Source of the DNA: UBA9676 sp035532275
GTDB lineage: Bacteria > Actinomycetota > Actinomycetes > Streptosporangiales > Streptosporangiaceae
Assembly: GCA_035532275.1 (NCBI GenBank)
Contig: DATKRG010000225.1
Location: 1 to 64,000, forward strand
Length of the DNA: 64,000 bases
Direction of reading: 5' to 3'
The notes beneath the pieces were generated by a model. The model had not been told where the DNA came from and ran no database searches. It saw only the letters and a list, made by a program, of their open reading frames with translations. Each line of letters begins with the position of its first letter. Positions within the stretch are counted from its first letter, which is position 1. The position numbers and the translations under genes were made by a program. Of this stretch, positions 57,907 through 64,000 are shown piece by piece.

Positions 57907-59091
57907 ATGCCGTACTACCGGGTGGCCGGGGAGCTTCCCCGCAAGCGCCATATCCGTTTTCACCGCCCCGATGGCGGACTGTACTCAGAAGAGCTTATGG
58001 GAGAAGAGGGTTTCTCGGCCGATTCCTCCCTTCTGTATCACGTTCACCCGCCGACCGCGATCATCAAGAGCGAGGGCGTGCCGGAAGCCGGGCAGGCGGA
58101 GACGGTGCCGAACCACCCACTGCTGCCACGGCACGTGCGCACCGCCGGCCTGCCAGCCGGCGGCGATCTGGTGCTCGGCCGGGGGCTGCTGTTCGCCAAT
58201 GACGACGTCCGCATATCGTTCGTTTCCGCGGCCGTGCCGTCGGGTCTGTACCGGAACTCAGCCGGCGACGAGGCCGTCTACATCCAGCACGGGTCAGCCG
58301 TATTCGAGTCCGTCTACGGGACGCTCCAGGCCGGGCCCGGCGACTATGTGGTGATCCCGCGCGGCACCATTCACCGCTGGATTCCGGCTCCGGCGGGGGT
58401 GAGCGCGCTGACGGTCGAGGCGAGCGGGCACATCCGGCCGCCGCGCCGGTATCTGTCCGGCTTCGGCCAGTTCCTGGAGCATGCCCCTTACAGCGAGCGC
58501 GACCTGCGCGGCCCCGACGGGCCGCTGATCGCGGAGGGGGAGGAGGTGCCGGTCATCGTCCGCACCCGGAGCGGGCTGACCCGCCTGACCTACGCCTACC
58601 ACCCGTTCGACGTCGTCGGCTGGGACGGGTACCTGTACCCGTTCGCGTTCAACATCGCCGACTTCGAGCCGGTCGTGAAGCGCACCCACGCGCCGCCGCC
58701 GGTGCACCAGACCTTCGAGGGGCCGAATTTCGTGATCTGCTCGTTCTGCCCACGGCCGCTCGACTTCGATCCCGAGGCGGTGCCGATTCCCTACCACCAC
58801 CACAACGTGGACTCCGACGAGATGATGTTCTATGTCGCCGGGGACTACTCGGCCCGCAAAGGTTCCGGGGTCGGCCTGGGCTCCATCACGCTGCACCCGG
58901 CGGGGTTCACCCACGGGCCGCAGCCGGGCGCGGTCGAGGCTGCTGTGGCCGGCCTGGCCGAGGGAAAGATCACCACCGACGAGACCGCGGTGATGATCGA
59001 CACGTTCCGCCCGCTGCACCTGGGCCCCGCGGCCCGCCGGGCCGAGGACCCCGAATACGCCTGGACCTGGGCCCGGGCCGCTGGCCGCTGA
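57907..59091 (+). CDS. hmgA: Homogentisate 1,2-dioxygenase
   Basis: 394 residues. Cupin-fold ring-cleaving dioxygenase: IPRGTIHRWIPA, TYAYHPFDVVGWDGYLYPFA, FNIADFEP, the iron site PYHHHNVDSDEMMFYVAGDY (His and Glu ligands) and the second His in LHPAGFTHGPQPG. Converts homogentisate to maleylacetoacetate in tyrosine/phenylalanine catabolism. ATG at 57907 follows AAGGGAGA. Divergent from the DUF2637-fumarylacetoacetase pair; this 211-bp intergenic region must hold both promoters (TATAGT at 57746-57751 is a candidate). Confidence 0.93.
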   Translation: MPYYRVAGELPRKRHIRFHRPDGGLYSEELMGEEGFSADSSLLYHVHPPTAIIKSEGVPEAGQAETVPNHPLLPRHVRTAGLPAGGDLVLGRGLLFANDDVRISFVSAAVPSGLYRNSAGDEAVYIQHGSAVFESVYGTLQAGPGDYVVIPRGTIHRWIPAPAGVSALTVEASGHIRPPRRYLSGFGQFLEHAPYSERDLRGPDGPLIAEGEEVPVIVRTRSGLTRLTYAYHPFDVVGWDGYLYPFAFNIADFEPVVKRTHAPPPVHQTFEGPNFVICSFCPRPLDFDPEAVPIPYHHHNVDSDEMMFYVAGDYSARKGSGVGLGSITLHPAGFTHGPQPGAVEAAVAGLAEGKITTDETAVMIDTFRPLHLGPAARRAEDPEYAWTWARAAGR

Positions 59092-59393
59092 CGCGTCCGG
59101 AGCCGGGCAGCCGCGCCCATGCCTCCGGCCCAGGCGGGTCAGAGCCGGTCGACGAAGTCCTTGGCGACCTTGAGGCTGGCGTTGGTGTACCCGCGGTAGC
59201 GCTTGATGGCCCCCCCGCATCCCCTTCCGAGCCCACCCAAGGCCCCCGCTGCGCCGGGGGCACAACCACCAAACGCACAGGCAGCAGCCCAGCGGGCGAG
59301 GAACTACGGTCGGCGCAGACCGGAACCGTCGCACAGCGACGAGTCAGCCCAAAAGGAAGCGCACAGGGTGCTCTAGCGACTATGCGCAGGCAG
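59092..59393. other. Junction region with a gene remnant
   Basis: 302 bp between hmgA and the small hypothetical gene. It contains an orphan reading frame end (59139-59213, minus) and, from about 59210, sequence of slightly lower GC and a different flavour continuing into the GntR cassette. No tRNA or direct-repeat attachment site was found. Confidence 0.45.
59139..59213 (-). pseudogene. Orphan C-terminal gene fragment
   Basis: On the minus strand a frame ends AIKRYRGYTNASLKVAKDFV followed by DRL and TGA (59139-59141). This looks like the regular C-terminus of a real protein, but upstream of the run of six C residues at 59211-59216 the frame turns into low-complexity Gly/Ala. I read it as the tail of a gene cut at about 59211. 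Parent family not recognised. Confidence 0.3.
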
Positions 59394-59774
59394 CTACCGG
59401 ATAACGCTGTTCGCGGTGTGCTCACACAGCCGCCAAGCGCCTGCTTCGTCCCGAGAAAGCGTGTAGCGACACCCGCGCATCAGCACTATGGGCCGGTGCG
59501 CAAGCTCCAGCCTCCCGGTTGGCTCCAGCGCCGCATCAACCAGGTACGCATGGGGCCGCTCCCCCTCCGGGGTCATCTGCCATCCGATCCCGTCGTGCTC
59601 TATCCGGTACACATAGCCAGGAACCAGGGTCGCTGGGTACACACCGTCATTGCGGACCTGCACATCAGGGATCACGTCCCATGAGGAAGGGGACTCCCCG
59701 CCGAAGCGGTTGCGCTCGTCCATCGCCTGCTGCGGGACCGTGCGCAGCACCCCGGCGAACGTTGTGCCGCTCAT
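59394..59774 (-). CDS. Hypothetical protein in the GntR cassette
   Basis: 126 residues, not recognised. Mixed alpha/beta character with SSWDVIPDVQVRNDGVYPA, GYVYRIEHDGIGWQMTPEGE and GCRYTLSRDEAGAWRLCEHT; no signal or membrane segment. The ATG overlaps the GntR stop by 4 nt, so it is translated from the regulator mRNA and is likely part of the same functional unit. Confidence 0.6.
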   Translation of the reverse strand: MSGTTFAGVLRTVPQQAMDERNRFGGESPSSWDVIPDVQVRNDGVYPATLVPGYVYRIEHDGIGWQMTPEGERPHAYLVDAALEPTGRLELAHRPIVLMRGCRYTLSRDEAGAWRLCEHTANSVIR

Positions 59775-60529
59775 GCTTCCTCCTCTAGCTCGTAAACGAT
59801 CACATTGCGGTCGCCCGGCAGCACAGACACCTGAAGCCGGACCGGTGTACCGTCCGCAGCCCAGGACGTGCGGACATGCTCCCCGACCGGTGTCCCCTCA
59901 GCCAGCCCCAGCCGGGCCGATTCCTCCCGCGTCGGCATCCGGATCGTGATCTCATCCTGGGACCGGACCCACCCATAGCCAAGGTCGCGCAGCACGGCAT
60001 ACGTTCCAGGCAGCACATCCCCGGGCTGGGCTATCGGGGTGCCGCCGACCAGCTTCTCCGGGTAATAGGTGTCCGCAAGCAGCATGACCTGCCCGTCCAC
60101 CCACCGCTCGCGCTTGCGCACCACCGCCGACTCGCCTTCGCCCAGCCCCAGCCGCGCTGCCACCCGCCCAGGCGGCGCGACAATGCCTACCTCAATATCC
60201 TCTCTCGGCTCCCGCCCTTGCTCCCGGACCCCCAGCGACCAAGCGTCGGCAGGGGACACGTCCATGCGGGTGTTGCGCTCAGGCCGGCTCGCCACCCATA
60301 CCAGCGGCGTCACAGACCGGACGTGGTAACCGACCCCCTGCTGGGATTGCACCAGCCCCTCATGAATGAGCTGAAGCAGCGCGCGCCGGACAGTTGTCCG
60401 CGACACCCCGTATGCGCTCATCAGCTCTGGCTCGGACGGCAACCTCTCGCCGGGCGCAAGCTCCCCGGCGTAGATCTTCGCGCGCAAGTCATCGGCGACT
60501 GTCTCGGTGAGCGTCGTCACCCGTCGCAC
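59771..60529 (-). CDS. GntR-family (HutC/UTRA) transcriptional regulator
   Basis: 252 residues. Winged HTH: VADDLRAKIYAGELAPGERL, PSEPELMSAYGVSRTTVRRA, then the UTRA effector domain with PGRVAARLGLGEGESAVVRK, DTYYPEKL and the C-terminal VGEHVRTSWAADGTPVRLQV. Ligand unknown. GTG at 60529 lies 8 nt after GGAG; GTGs at 60535 and 60538 are alternatives. About 100 bp upstream is a 28-bp palindrome downstream of a promoter of the divergent gene, which is the probable operator. Confidence 0.85.
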   Translation of the reverse strand: MRRVTTLTETVADDLRAKIYAGELAPGERLPSEPELMSAYGVSRTTVRRALLQLIHEGLVQSQQGVGYHVRSVTPLVWVASRPERNTRMDVSPADAWSLGVREQGREPREDIEVGIVAPPGRVAARLGLGEGESAVVRKRERWVDGQVMLLADTYYPEKLVGGTPIAQPGDVLPGTYAVLRDLGYGWVRSQDEITIRMPTREESARLGLAEGTPVGEHVRTSWAADGTPVRLQVSVLPGDRNVIVYELEEEA

Positions 60530-60595
60530 AGCCACCACTCCGCACACAGCCGAAGAACCCGTATCAGAGATCGGGAACGAGTATAGGCGGGTGGC

Positions 60596-60625
60596 TTGAC
60601 GCCAGGCCCGGACCGCTTCTAGCGT
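60596..60625 (+). promoter_or_regulatory. Promoter of the RsbW-like kinase gene
   Basis: TTGACG (60596-60601), 18-nt spacer, TAGCGT (60620-60625). One of the best SigA-like promoters in the window. The predicted transcription start falls in the palindrome that begins at 60629. Confidence 0.6.
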
Positions 60626-60628
60626 GAA

Positions 60629-60656
60629 CGTTGTACTCATTGTAACGAGTACAACG
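60629..60656. promoter_or_regulatory. Probable GntR operator
   Basis: CGTTGTACTC at 60629-60638 and its exact complement GAGTACAACG at 60647-60656, with an 8-nt centre ATTGTAAC that is itself nearly symmetric. It lies immediately downstream of the -10 box, so binding would block transcription of the kinase gene. The G-T-x-TAC half-site style is typical of HutC-type GntR regulators, and the regulator gene is divergent next door. Confidence 0.7.
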
Positions 60657-60688
60657 CCATGAAAGCCATCCAGGTCTGGAGACCGCCC

Positions 60689-61108
60689 ATGCGCGAGATC
60701 GCTCTCAAGCACACCACCGGCGCCGTCTCCCCTGCGTGCGCGTGGGCCCGCACTTTCGAGGCACTCCCCAGCCGCGTGGGCGACGCACGCCGCTTCCTCG
60801 CCTCCATCCTCAACGACTCCTCGTTAACCGGCGACGCGCTGATCTGCCTGTCCGAAATCGCCACCAACGCGGTCCTTCACAGCAACTCAGGCCAGCCCCA
60901 CGGAGCGTTCACCGTCCGCGTCAGCCTCGACAAGAGCACGCTCCGGGTTGAGGTCGAAGACCAAGGCGGCCCCTGGGTGCACGGCCACCACAACGACGGG
61001 CAGAGCGGACGCGGGCTGCTCATCGTCTCCCAGCTGGCCACCACCTGGGACATCAGCGGCGACGGCACCACCTCCCGCACCGTGTGGTTCGAGATGACTC
61101 ACCCATGA
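60689..61108 (+). CDS. RsbW-like ATP-binding protein (GHKL kinase fold)
   Basis: 139 residues from the ATG at 60689, which follows TGGAGA at good spacing; an ATG at 60659 adds 10 residues but overlaps the operator. HATPase_c_2 motifs: LICLSEIATNAVLHSNSGQP (N-box), VEVEDQGGPW (G1) and GQSGRGLLIVSQLATTWDIS (G2). Such small kinases act as anti-sigma factors or phosphorylate STAS partners; many actinomycete genomes carry dozens beside DNA-binding proteins. No STAS partner is adjacent. The stop overlaps the next ATG by 4 nt. Confidence 0.8.
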   Translation: MREIALKHTTGAVSPACAWARTFEALPSRVGDARRFLASILNDSSLTGDALICLSEIATNAVLHSNSGQPHGAFTVRVSLDKSTLRVEVEDQGGPWVHGHHNDGQSGRGLLIVSQLATTWDISGDGTTSRTVWFEMTHP

Positions 61109-61596
61109 CCGCGCCACCGCGACAGCAGACAGCACAGCCCTGCGACGAGCACGAGCGGCGCACAGCGGCACGGATGGGGCGCGACCACCCGCACTGGCTC
61201 ATACTCTGGGGCGTTCACAGCCGGCTCTGGTGGGCATACCCCCGCTTCCGCGCCGAACCCGGAACCATCATCTCCGCCCCACCCCCCGTGAACTGCTCAC
61301 CCGCATGCGCCAAACCGGGCTCGCCAGTCCCGGCCCAGGCAAGCCAGCCCCACCGCCCCGGACACCAGGTGCCAAGCCCGCCAGCCCAGGGGAGTCCCAG
61401 TGACCCCCGCCCAGCCCCTTACGGCGCGGAATACCCCCAGGCCATCGCCGCCGACTATCCCGGCTGGCACGTCAAGCACCAGGACGGGCGCTGGACCGCC
61501 TCATGCCCCGCCATCACCGTCCACGCCGCCAGCCCCGCCGCGCTGCGCGCAGCCATCGAGCACGCCATCAGCGGCGACGACAGCGACCTGTCATGA
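61105..61596 (+). CDS. Hypothetical protein, two small domains joined by Pro-rich linker
   Basis: 163 residues. Residues 1-65 (HPHWLILWGVHSRLWWAYPR, FRAEPGTIISAPPP) resemble a short protein type often encoded beside RsbW-like kinases in streptomycetes; residues 65-105 are Pro/Ser-rich; residues 105-150 (YPGWHVKHQDGRWTASCPAI, SPAALRAAIEHAI) resemble another small domain of such cassettes. No function known. ATGA overlap with the kinase gene shows translational coupling. Confidence 0.6.
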   Translation: MTAPPRQQTAQPCDEHERRTAARMGRDHPHWLILWGVHSRLWWAYPRFRAEPGTIISAPPPVNCSPACAKPGSPVPAQASQPHRPGHQVPSPPAQGSPSDPRPAPYGAEYPQAIAADYPGWHVKHQDGRWTASCPAITVHAASPAALRAAIEHAISGDDSDLS

Positions 61597-61694
61597 CCCC
61601 GCCCCGTATTAGCGGGTAGCGCCCGCACGTGTGGCCGGCGACACTGCCTTGAACGTGATCACACAGGCGGGGTCGGGCGGCAGCGGCTCACCGG

Positions 61695-61700
61695 TAGCCT
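61695..61700 (+). promoter_or_regulatory. -10 element for leaderless cysS transcript
   Basis: TAGCCT ends 7 nt before the GTG at 61708; no ribosome binding site is visible. Suggests cysS has its own promoter here rather than being read from ispF. Confidence 0.45.
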
Positions 61701-61707
61701 TGGCGGC

Positions 61708-63144
61708 GTGACGCTCCGTCTCTACGACACCGCCAGCCGCCAGATGCGCGACTTCTCCCCGCTCGTGCCGGGGAAGGCATCGCTGTATCTGTGTGGCGCC
61801 ACGGTGCAGGCGCCCCCGCACATCGGGCACGTCAGGTCCGGAGTCAACTTCGACATCTGCGTCCGCTGGCTGAAGGCGAGCGGGTACACGGTGACGTTCT
61901 GCCGGAACGTGACCGACATTGACGACAAGATCCTGCGGGTTGCCGCCGCCGAGGGTGTGCCGTGGTGGGCGGTGGCCCAGCGCAACGAGCGGGCGTTCAG
62001 CCGCGCCTATGACGTGCTCGGCTGCCTGCCGCCGGACGTGGAGCCGCGGGCGACTGGCCACGTGCCCGAGATGACCGCGCTGATGCGGCGCCTGATCGAC
62101 ACCGGTCACGCCTACGCCGCGGGCGGCGACGTCTACTTCGATGTCAGTTCCTTCCCGGGTTACGGTGCGCTGTCCGGCCAGCGGCTGGAGCACATGCGGC
62201 CAGCGGACGACACCGACACCAGCGATGCCAAACGCGATCCGCGGGATTTCGCGCTGTGGAAGGGCGCGAAGCCGGGGGAGCCGGCCTGGGAGACGCCCTG
62301 GGGTCCGGGCCGTCCCGGCTGGCACCTGGAATGCTCGGCGATGGCCACCAAGTACCTGGGGCCCGCCTTCGACATCCACGGCGGCGGCCTGGACCTGGTG
62401 TTCCCGCACCATGAGAACGAACTGGCCCAGTCCCGGGCGGCGGGCGACGGGTTCGCCCAGTACTGGCTGCACAACGGGCTCCTCGGGGTGGCCGGGGCGA
62501 AGATGAGCAAGTCGCTGGGCAACTCGCTGCTGGTAGACGTGATGGTCACCCAGGTGCGGCCGGTGGAGTTGCGGTACTACCTGGGGCAGGCGCACTACCG
62601 CTCTGCCATGGAGTACTCGCCGGAGGCGCTCGCCGAGGCCGGCGCTGCCTACCGGCGTATCGAGGGCTTCGTGCTCCGGGCCGTGGAGATCACCGGGACG
62701 CCCGGCGGGCCGGGCGGCACCGGTGAGCCGGACGTCAGTTCGCCCGCCAGCGTGCCCGGGCTCCCGGCGGCGTTCGCCGGCGCACTGGACGACGACCTCG
62801 GCGTGCCGCAGGCACTCGCCGTGGTGCACGACGCAGTCCGCGAGGGCAACAACGCCCTGGCGGCCGGGGACGCGCAGGCGGCTGGCGGCTGCCTCGCCTC
62901 GGTGCGGGGCATGCTGGATGTGCTCGGCCTGGACCCGCTCGCCCAGCCGTGGGCTGCCAGCGGCGCCGGGGACGACCTGCACGCGGTGGTGGACGCCCTG
63001 GTCAAGGTGGCCGTCGAGCAGCGGCAGGCGGCGCGCGAGCGGAAGGACTTCCAGGCGGCAGATGCGATCAGGGATCGCCTCAAGGCCGCTGGCGTACTCA
63101 TCGAGGACACCCCGCACGGGCCGCGCTGGGAGCTGAAGCGGTGA
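61708..63144 (+). CDS. cysS: Cysteinyl-tRNA synthetase
   Basis: 478 residues. Class I synthetase: zinc ligand Cys in LYLCGATVQAPPHIGHVRSG with the HIGH motif, ECSAMATKYLGPAFDIHGGG and HHENELAQS (remaining zinc ligands), KMSKS motif in AGAKMSKSLGNSL, and the C-terminal DALR-type helical domain (ERKDFQAADAIRDRLKAAGV). Charges tRNA-Cys. MshC of the mycothiol pathway is a paralogue, but the full C-terminal anticodon-binding part here indicates CysS. Followed by rlmB as in other actinomycetes. Confidence 0.95.
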   Translation: MTLRLYDTASRQMRDFSPLVPGKASLYLCGATVQAPPHIGHVRSGVNFDICVRWLKASGYTVTFCRNVTDIDDKILRVAAAEGVPWWAVAQRNERAFSRAYDVLGCLPPDVEPRATGHVPEMTALMRRLIDTGHAYAAGGDVYFDVSSFPGYGALSGQRLEHMRPADDTDTSDAKRDPRDFALWKGAKPGEPAWETPWGPGRPGWHLECSAMATKYLGPAFDIHGGGLDLVFPHHENELAQSRAAGDGFAQYWLHNGLLGVAGAKMSKSLGNSLLVDVMVTQVRPVELRYYLGQAHYRSAMEYSPEALAEAGAAYRRIEGFVLRAVEITGTPGGPGGTGEPDVSSPASVPGLPAAFAGALDDDLGVPQALAVVHDAVREGNNALAAGDAQAAGGCLASVRGMLDVLGLDPLAQPWAASGAGDDLHAVVDALVKVAVEQRQAARERKDFQAADAIRDRLKAAGVLIEDTPHGPRWELKR

Positions 63145-63199
63145 CCCGCGCAGCCACCAGCCGCGTGCCCGGCGGCACGCAAGCAGGGCAGGTGGGGCA

Positions 63200-64000
63200 G
63201 TGAGCGGTGGATCTACCGGGCAGTCGGGATCCGGGCGGGCTGGGCGGGGCGGGCGCACGAAGTCCGGCAAGCCACGCCCGGGCACCGGCGGATATGGGAA
63301 GCGGCGGCTGGAGGGCAAGGGCCCGACCCCACCGGCGCACCTGCGGCCCGGGCACCCGGCGCAGCGCCGGGCCGCCGCGGCCCGGGGTGGGGCTGGCCGC
63401 GGGGAGCCGGGTGGCGACGCAGGCGAGGGCGCGTCGGCCCGGGCCGGCGGCACACGCGACGGCGGCACACGCGAGAGCAGCACCCGGCGCGGGCTCTCTG
63501 GTGGCCAGCCACGGGCCAGGGCGGGCGGGGCTGGCGGTGGGCGCGGGGCCCGCAGCCGTTCCGCGGACGGGTTTTCCCGTGGCCCGGCGGCAGCCGGTGA
63601 CTACCCGGGCGGGCGGGCGCGTGGTGCTGGCGACGCTCCCGAGATCGTCGCCGGGCGGAACGCGGTTGTGGAGGCGCTGCGCGCCGCCGTCCCGGCGACC
63701 GCCCTGTACGCGGGGCCGCGGGTGGACCCCGACGACCGGGTGCGCGAGGCGATCGCGCTGGCGGCGCAGGCCGGCATCCCGATGATCGAGGCTGGGCGGC
63801 CGGAACTGGACCGGCTGACCGGCGGGGCGGTCCATCAGGGCCTGGCGCTGCGCATCGCCCCCTATGACTATGTGCATGCCGGCGACCTGACCGCGCGGGC
63901 GGCGGCGCGGGGCGAGGTGCCGCTGGTCGTCGCCCTCGACGGGGTCACCGACCCGCGCAACCTGGGCGCGATCGCCCGGTCAGCCGCCGCGTTCGGCGGG
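63200..64000 (+). CDS. rlmB: SpoU-family 23S rRNA 2'-O-methyltransferase, N-terminal part (truncated by window edge)
   Basis: 267 codons are present. Residues 1-145 are a very basic Gly/Arg-rich extension (GQSGSGRAGRGGRTKSGKPR and similar), usual for actinobacterial RlmB. The substrate-binding domain follows (EIVAGRNAVVEALRAAVPAT, HQGLALRIAPYDY), then the start of the SPOUT methylase core VALDGVTDPRNLGAIARSAA at the window end. It would methylate G2251 of 23S rRNA. GTG at 63200 follows AGGTGGGG. Directly downstream of cysS. Confidence 0.9.
   Translation, partial: MSGGSTGQSGSGRAGRGGRTKSGKPRPGTGGYGKRRLEGKGPTPPAHLRPGHPAQRRAAAARGGAGRGEPGGDAGEGASARAGGTRDGGTRESSTRRGLSGGQPRARAGGAGGGRGARSRSADGFSRGPAAAGDYPGGRARGAGDAPEIVAGRNAVVEALRAAVPATALYAGPRVDPDDRVREAIALAAQAGIPMIEAGRPELDRLTGGAVHQGLALRIAPYDYVHAGDLTARAAARGEVPLVVALDGVTDPRNLGAIARSAAAFGG

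Noticed and set aside
1..64000. tRNA, rRNA, CRISPR arrays or insertion sequences
   Set aside because: No T-arm/anticodon-arm pattern, no regularly spaced repeat array and no transposase motif was found by reading; a covariance-model scan would be needed to exclude small RNAs.

Overview
The window is about 72% GC chromosomal DNA from a mycothiol-producing actinomycete (Actinomycetota). This rests on mshA, bldG with its partner kinase, senX3-regX3, carD, a K+-independent proton pyrophosphatase, frequent GTG starts and several TANNNT boxes lying 6-8 nt before a start codon (leaderless mRNAs). Blocks keep the order known from Mycobacterium and Streptomyces: nth - CoA-type Nudix - marP - epoxide hydrolase - holin-like protein - HAD phosphatase - DUF1998 helicase (Rv3674c to Rv3649 side); bldG - anti-sigma kinase; mshA - YbjN - gpmA - senX3 - regX3; carD - ispF - cysS - rlmB. 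The genus cannot be named from sequence reading alone.

Layout. 1-10 kb: end of a membrane protein, ComF-like protein, DNA repair and nucleotide-hygiene genes, MarP-type protease, hydrolases and a large MrfA-like helicase. 10-20 kb: bldG/anti-sigma pair, hppA, SixA-like phosphatase, serB, QueA homologue with an SDR, a GAF histidine kinase with LuxR-type regulator, and a lone ABC ATPase. 20-30 kb: a signalling island with an FHA-DUF1707 protein, a DUF559-type protein bracketed by two near-identical long palindromes, an FHA-PrsW membrane protease, and a kinase - PP2C - vWA operon resembling the TerY-P triad; divergent from it are a Pro-rich single-pass membrane protein and a glycosyltransferase. 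30-38 kb: oxidoreductases, HD phosphohydrolase, GH1 glycosidase, ferritin-like diiron protein, membrane protein and CDF exporter, plus a probable catalase tail remnant.

38-50 kb: a probable cation-handling group, namely an amino-acid/polyamine-type permease fused to an OB fold, an Nramp relative without the usual metal motif, and a soluble PRC-MgtE_N-CBS protein overlapping it; then an LCP ligase, a CoA transferase, a CsoR-like repressor beside a 13-bp inverted repeat, mshA and gpmA. 50-64 kb: senX3-regX3 (the kinase lacks membrane helices), a PCu(A)C-like lipoprotein, a membrane protein, carD and ispF. The usual ispD between carD and ispF is absent, and about 6 kb of other genes (fumarylacetoacetase, DUF2637 protein, homogentisate dioxygenase, then a GntR regulator with a clear operator and an RsbW-like kinase cassette) separates ispF from cysS and the truncated rlmB.

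No rRNA, tRNA, CRISPR array, insertion sequence or phage module was recognised. The most interesting regions are the 20.5-28.5 kb phospho-signalling island with its palindromes, the 38.7-44.1 kb transporter group with its fusion, and the 59.1-61.6 kb GntR/ATPase cassette.
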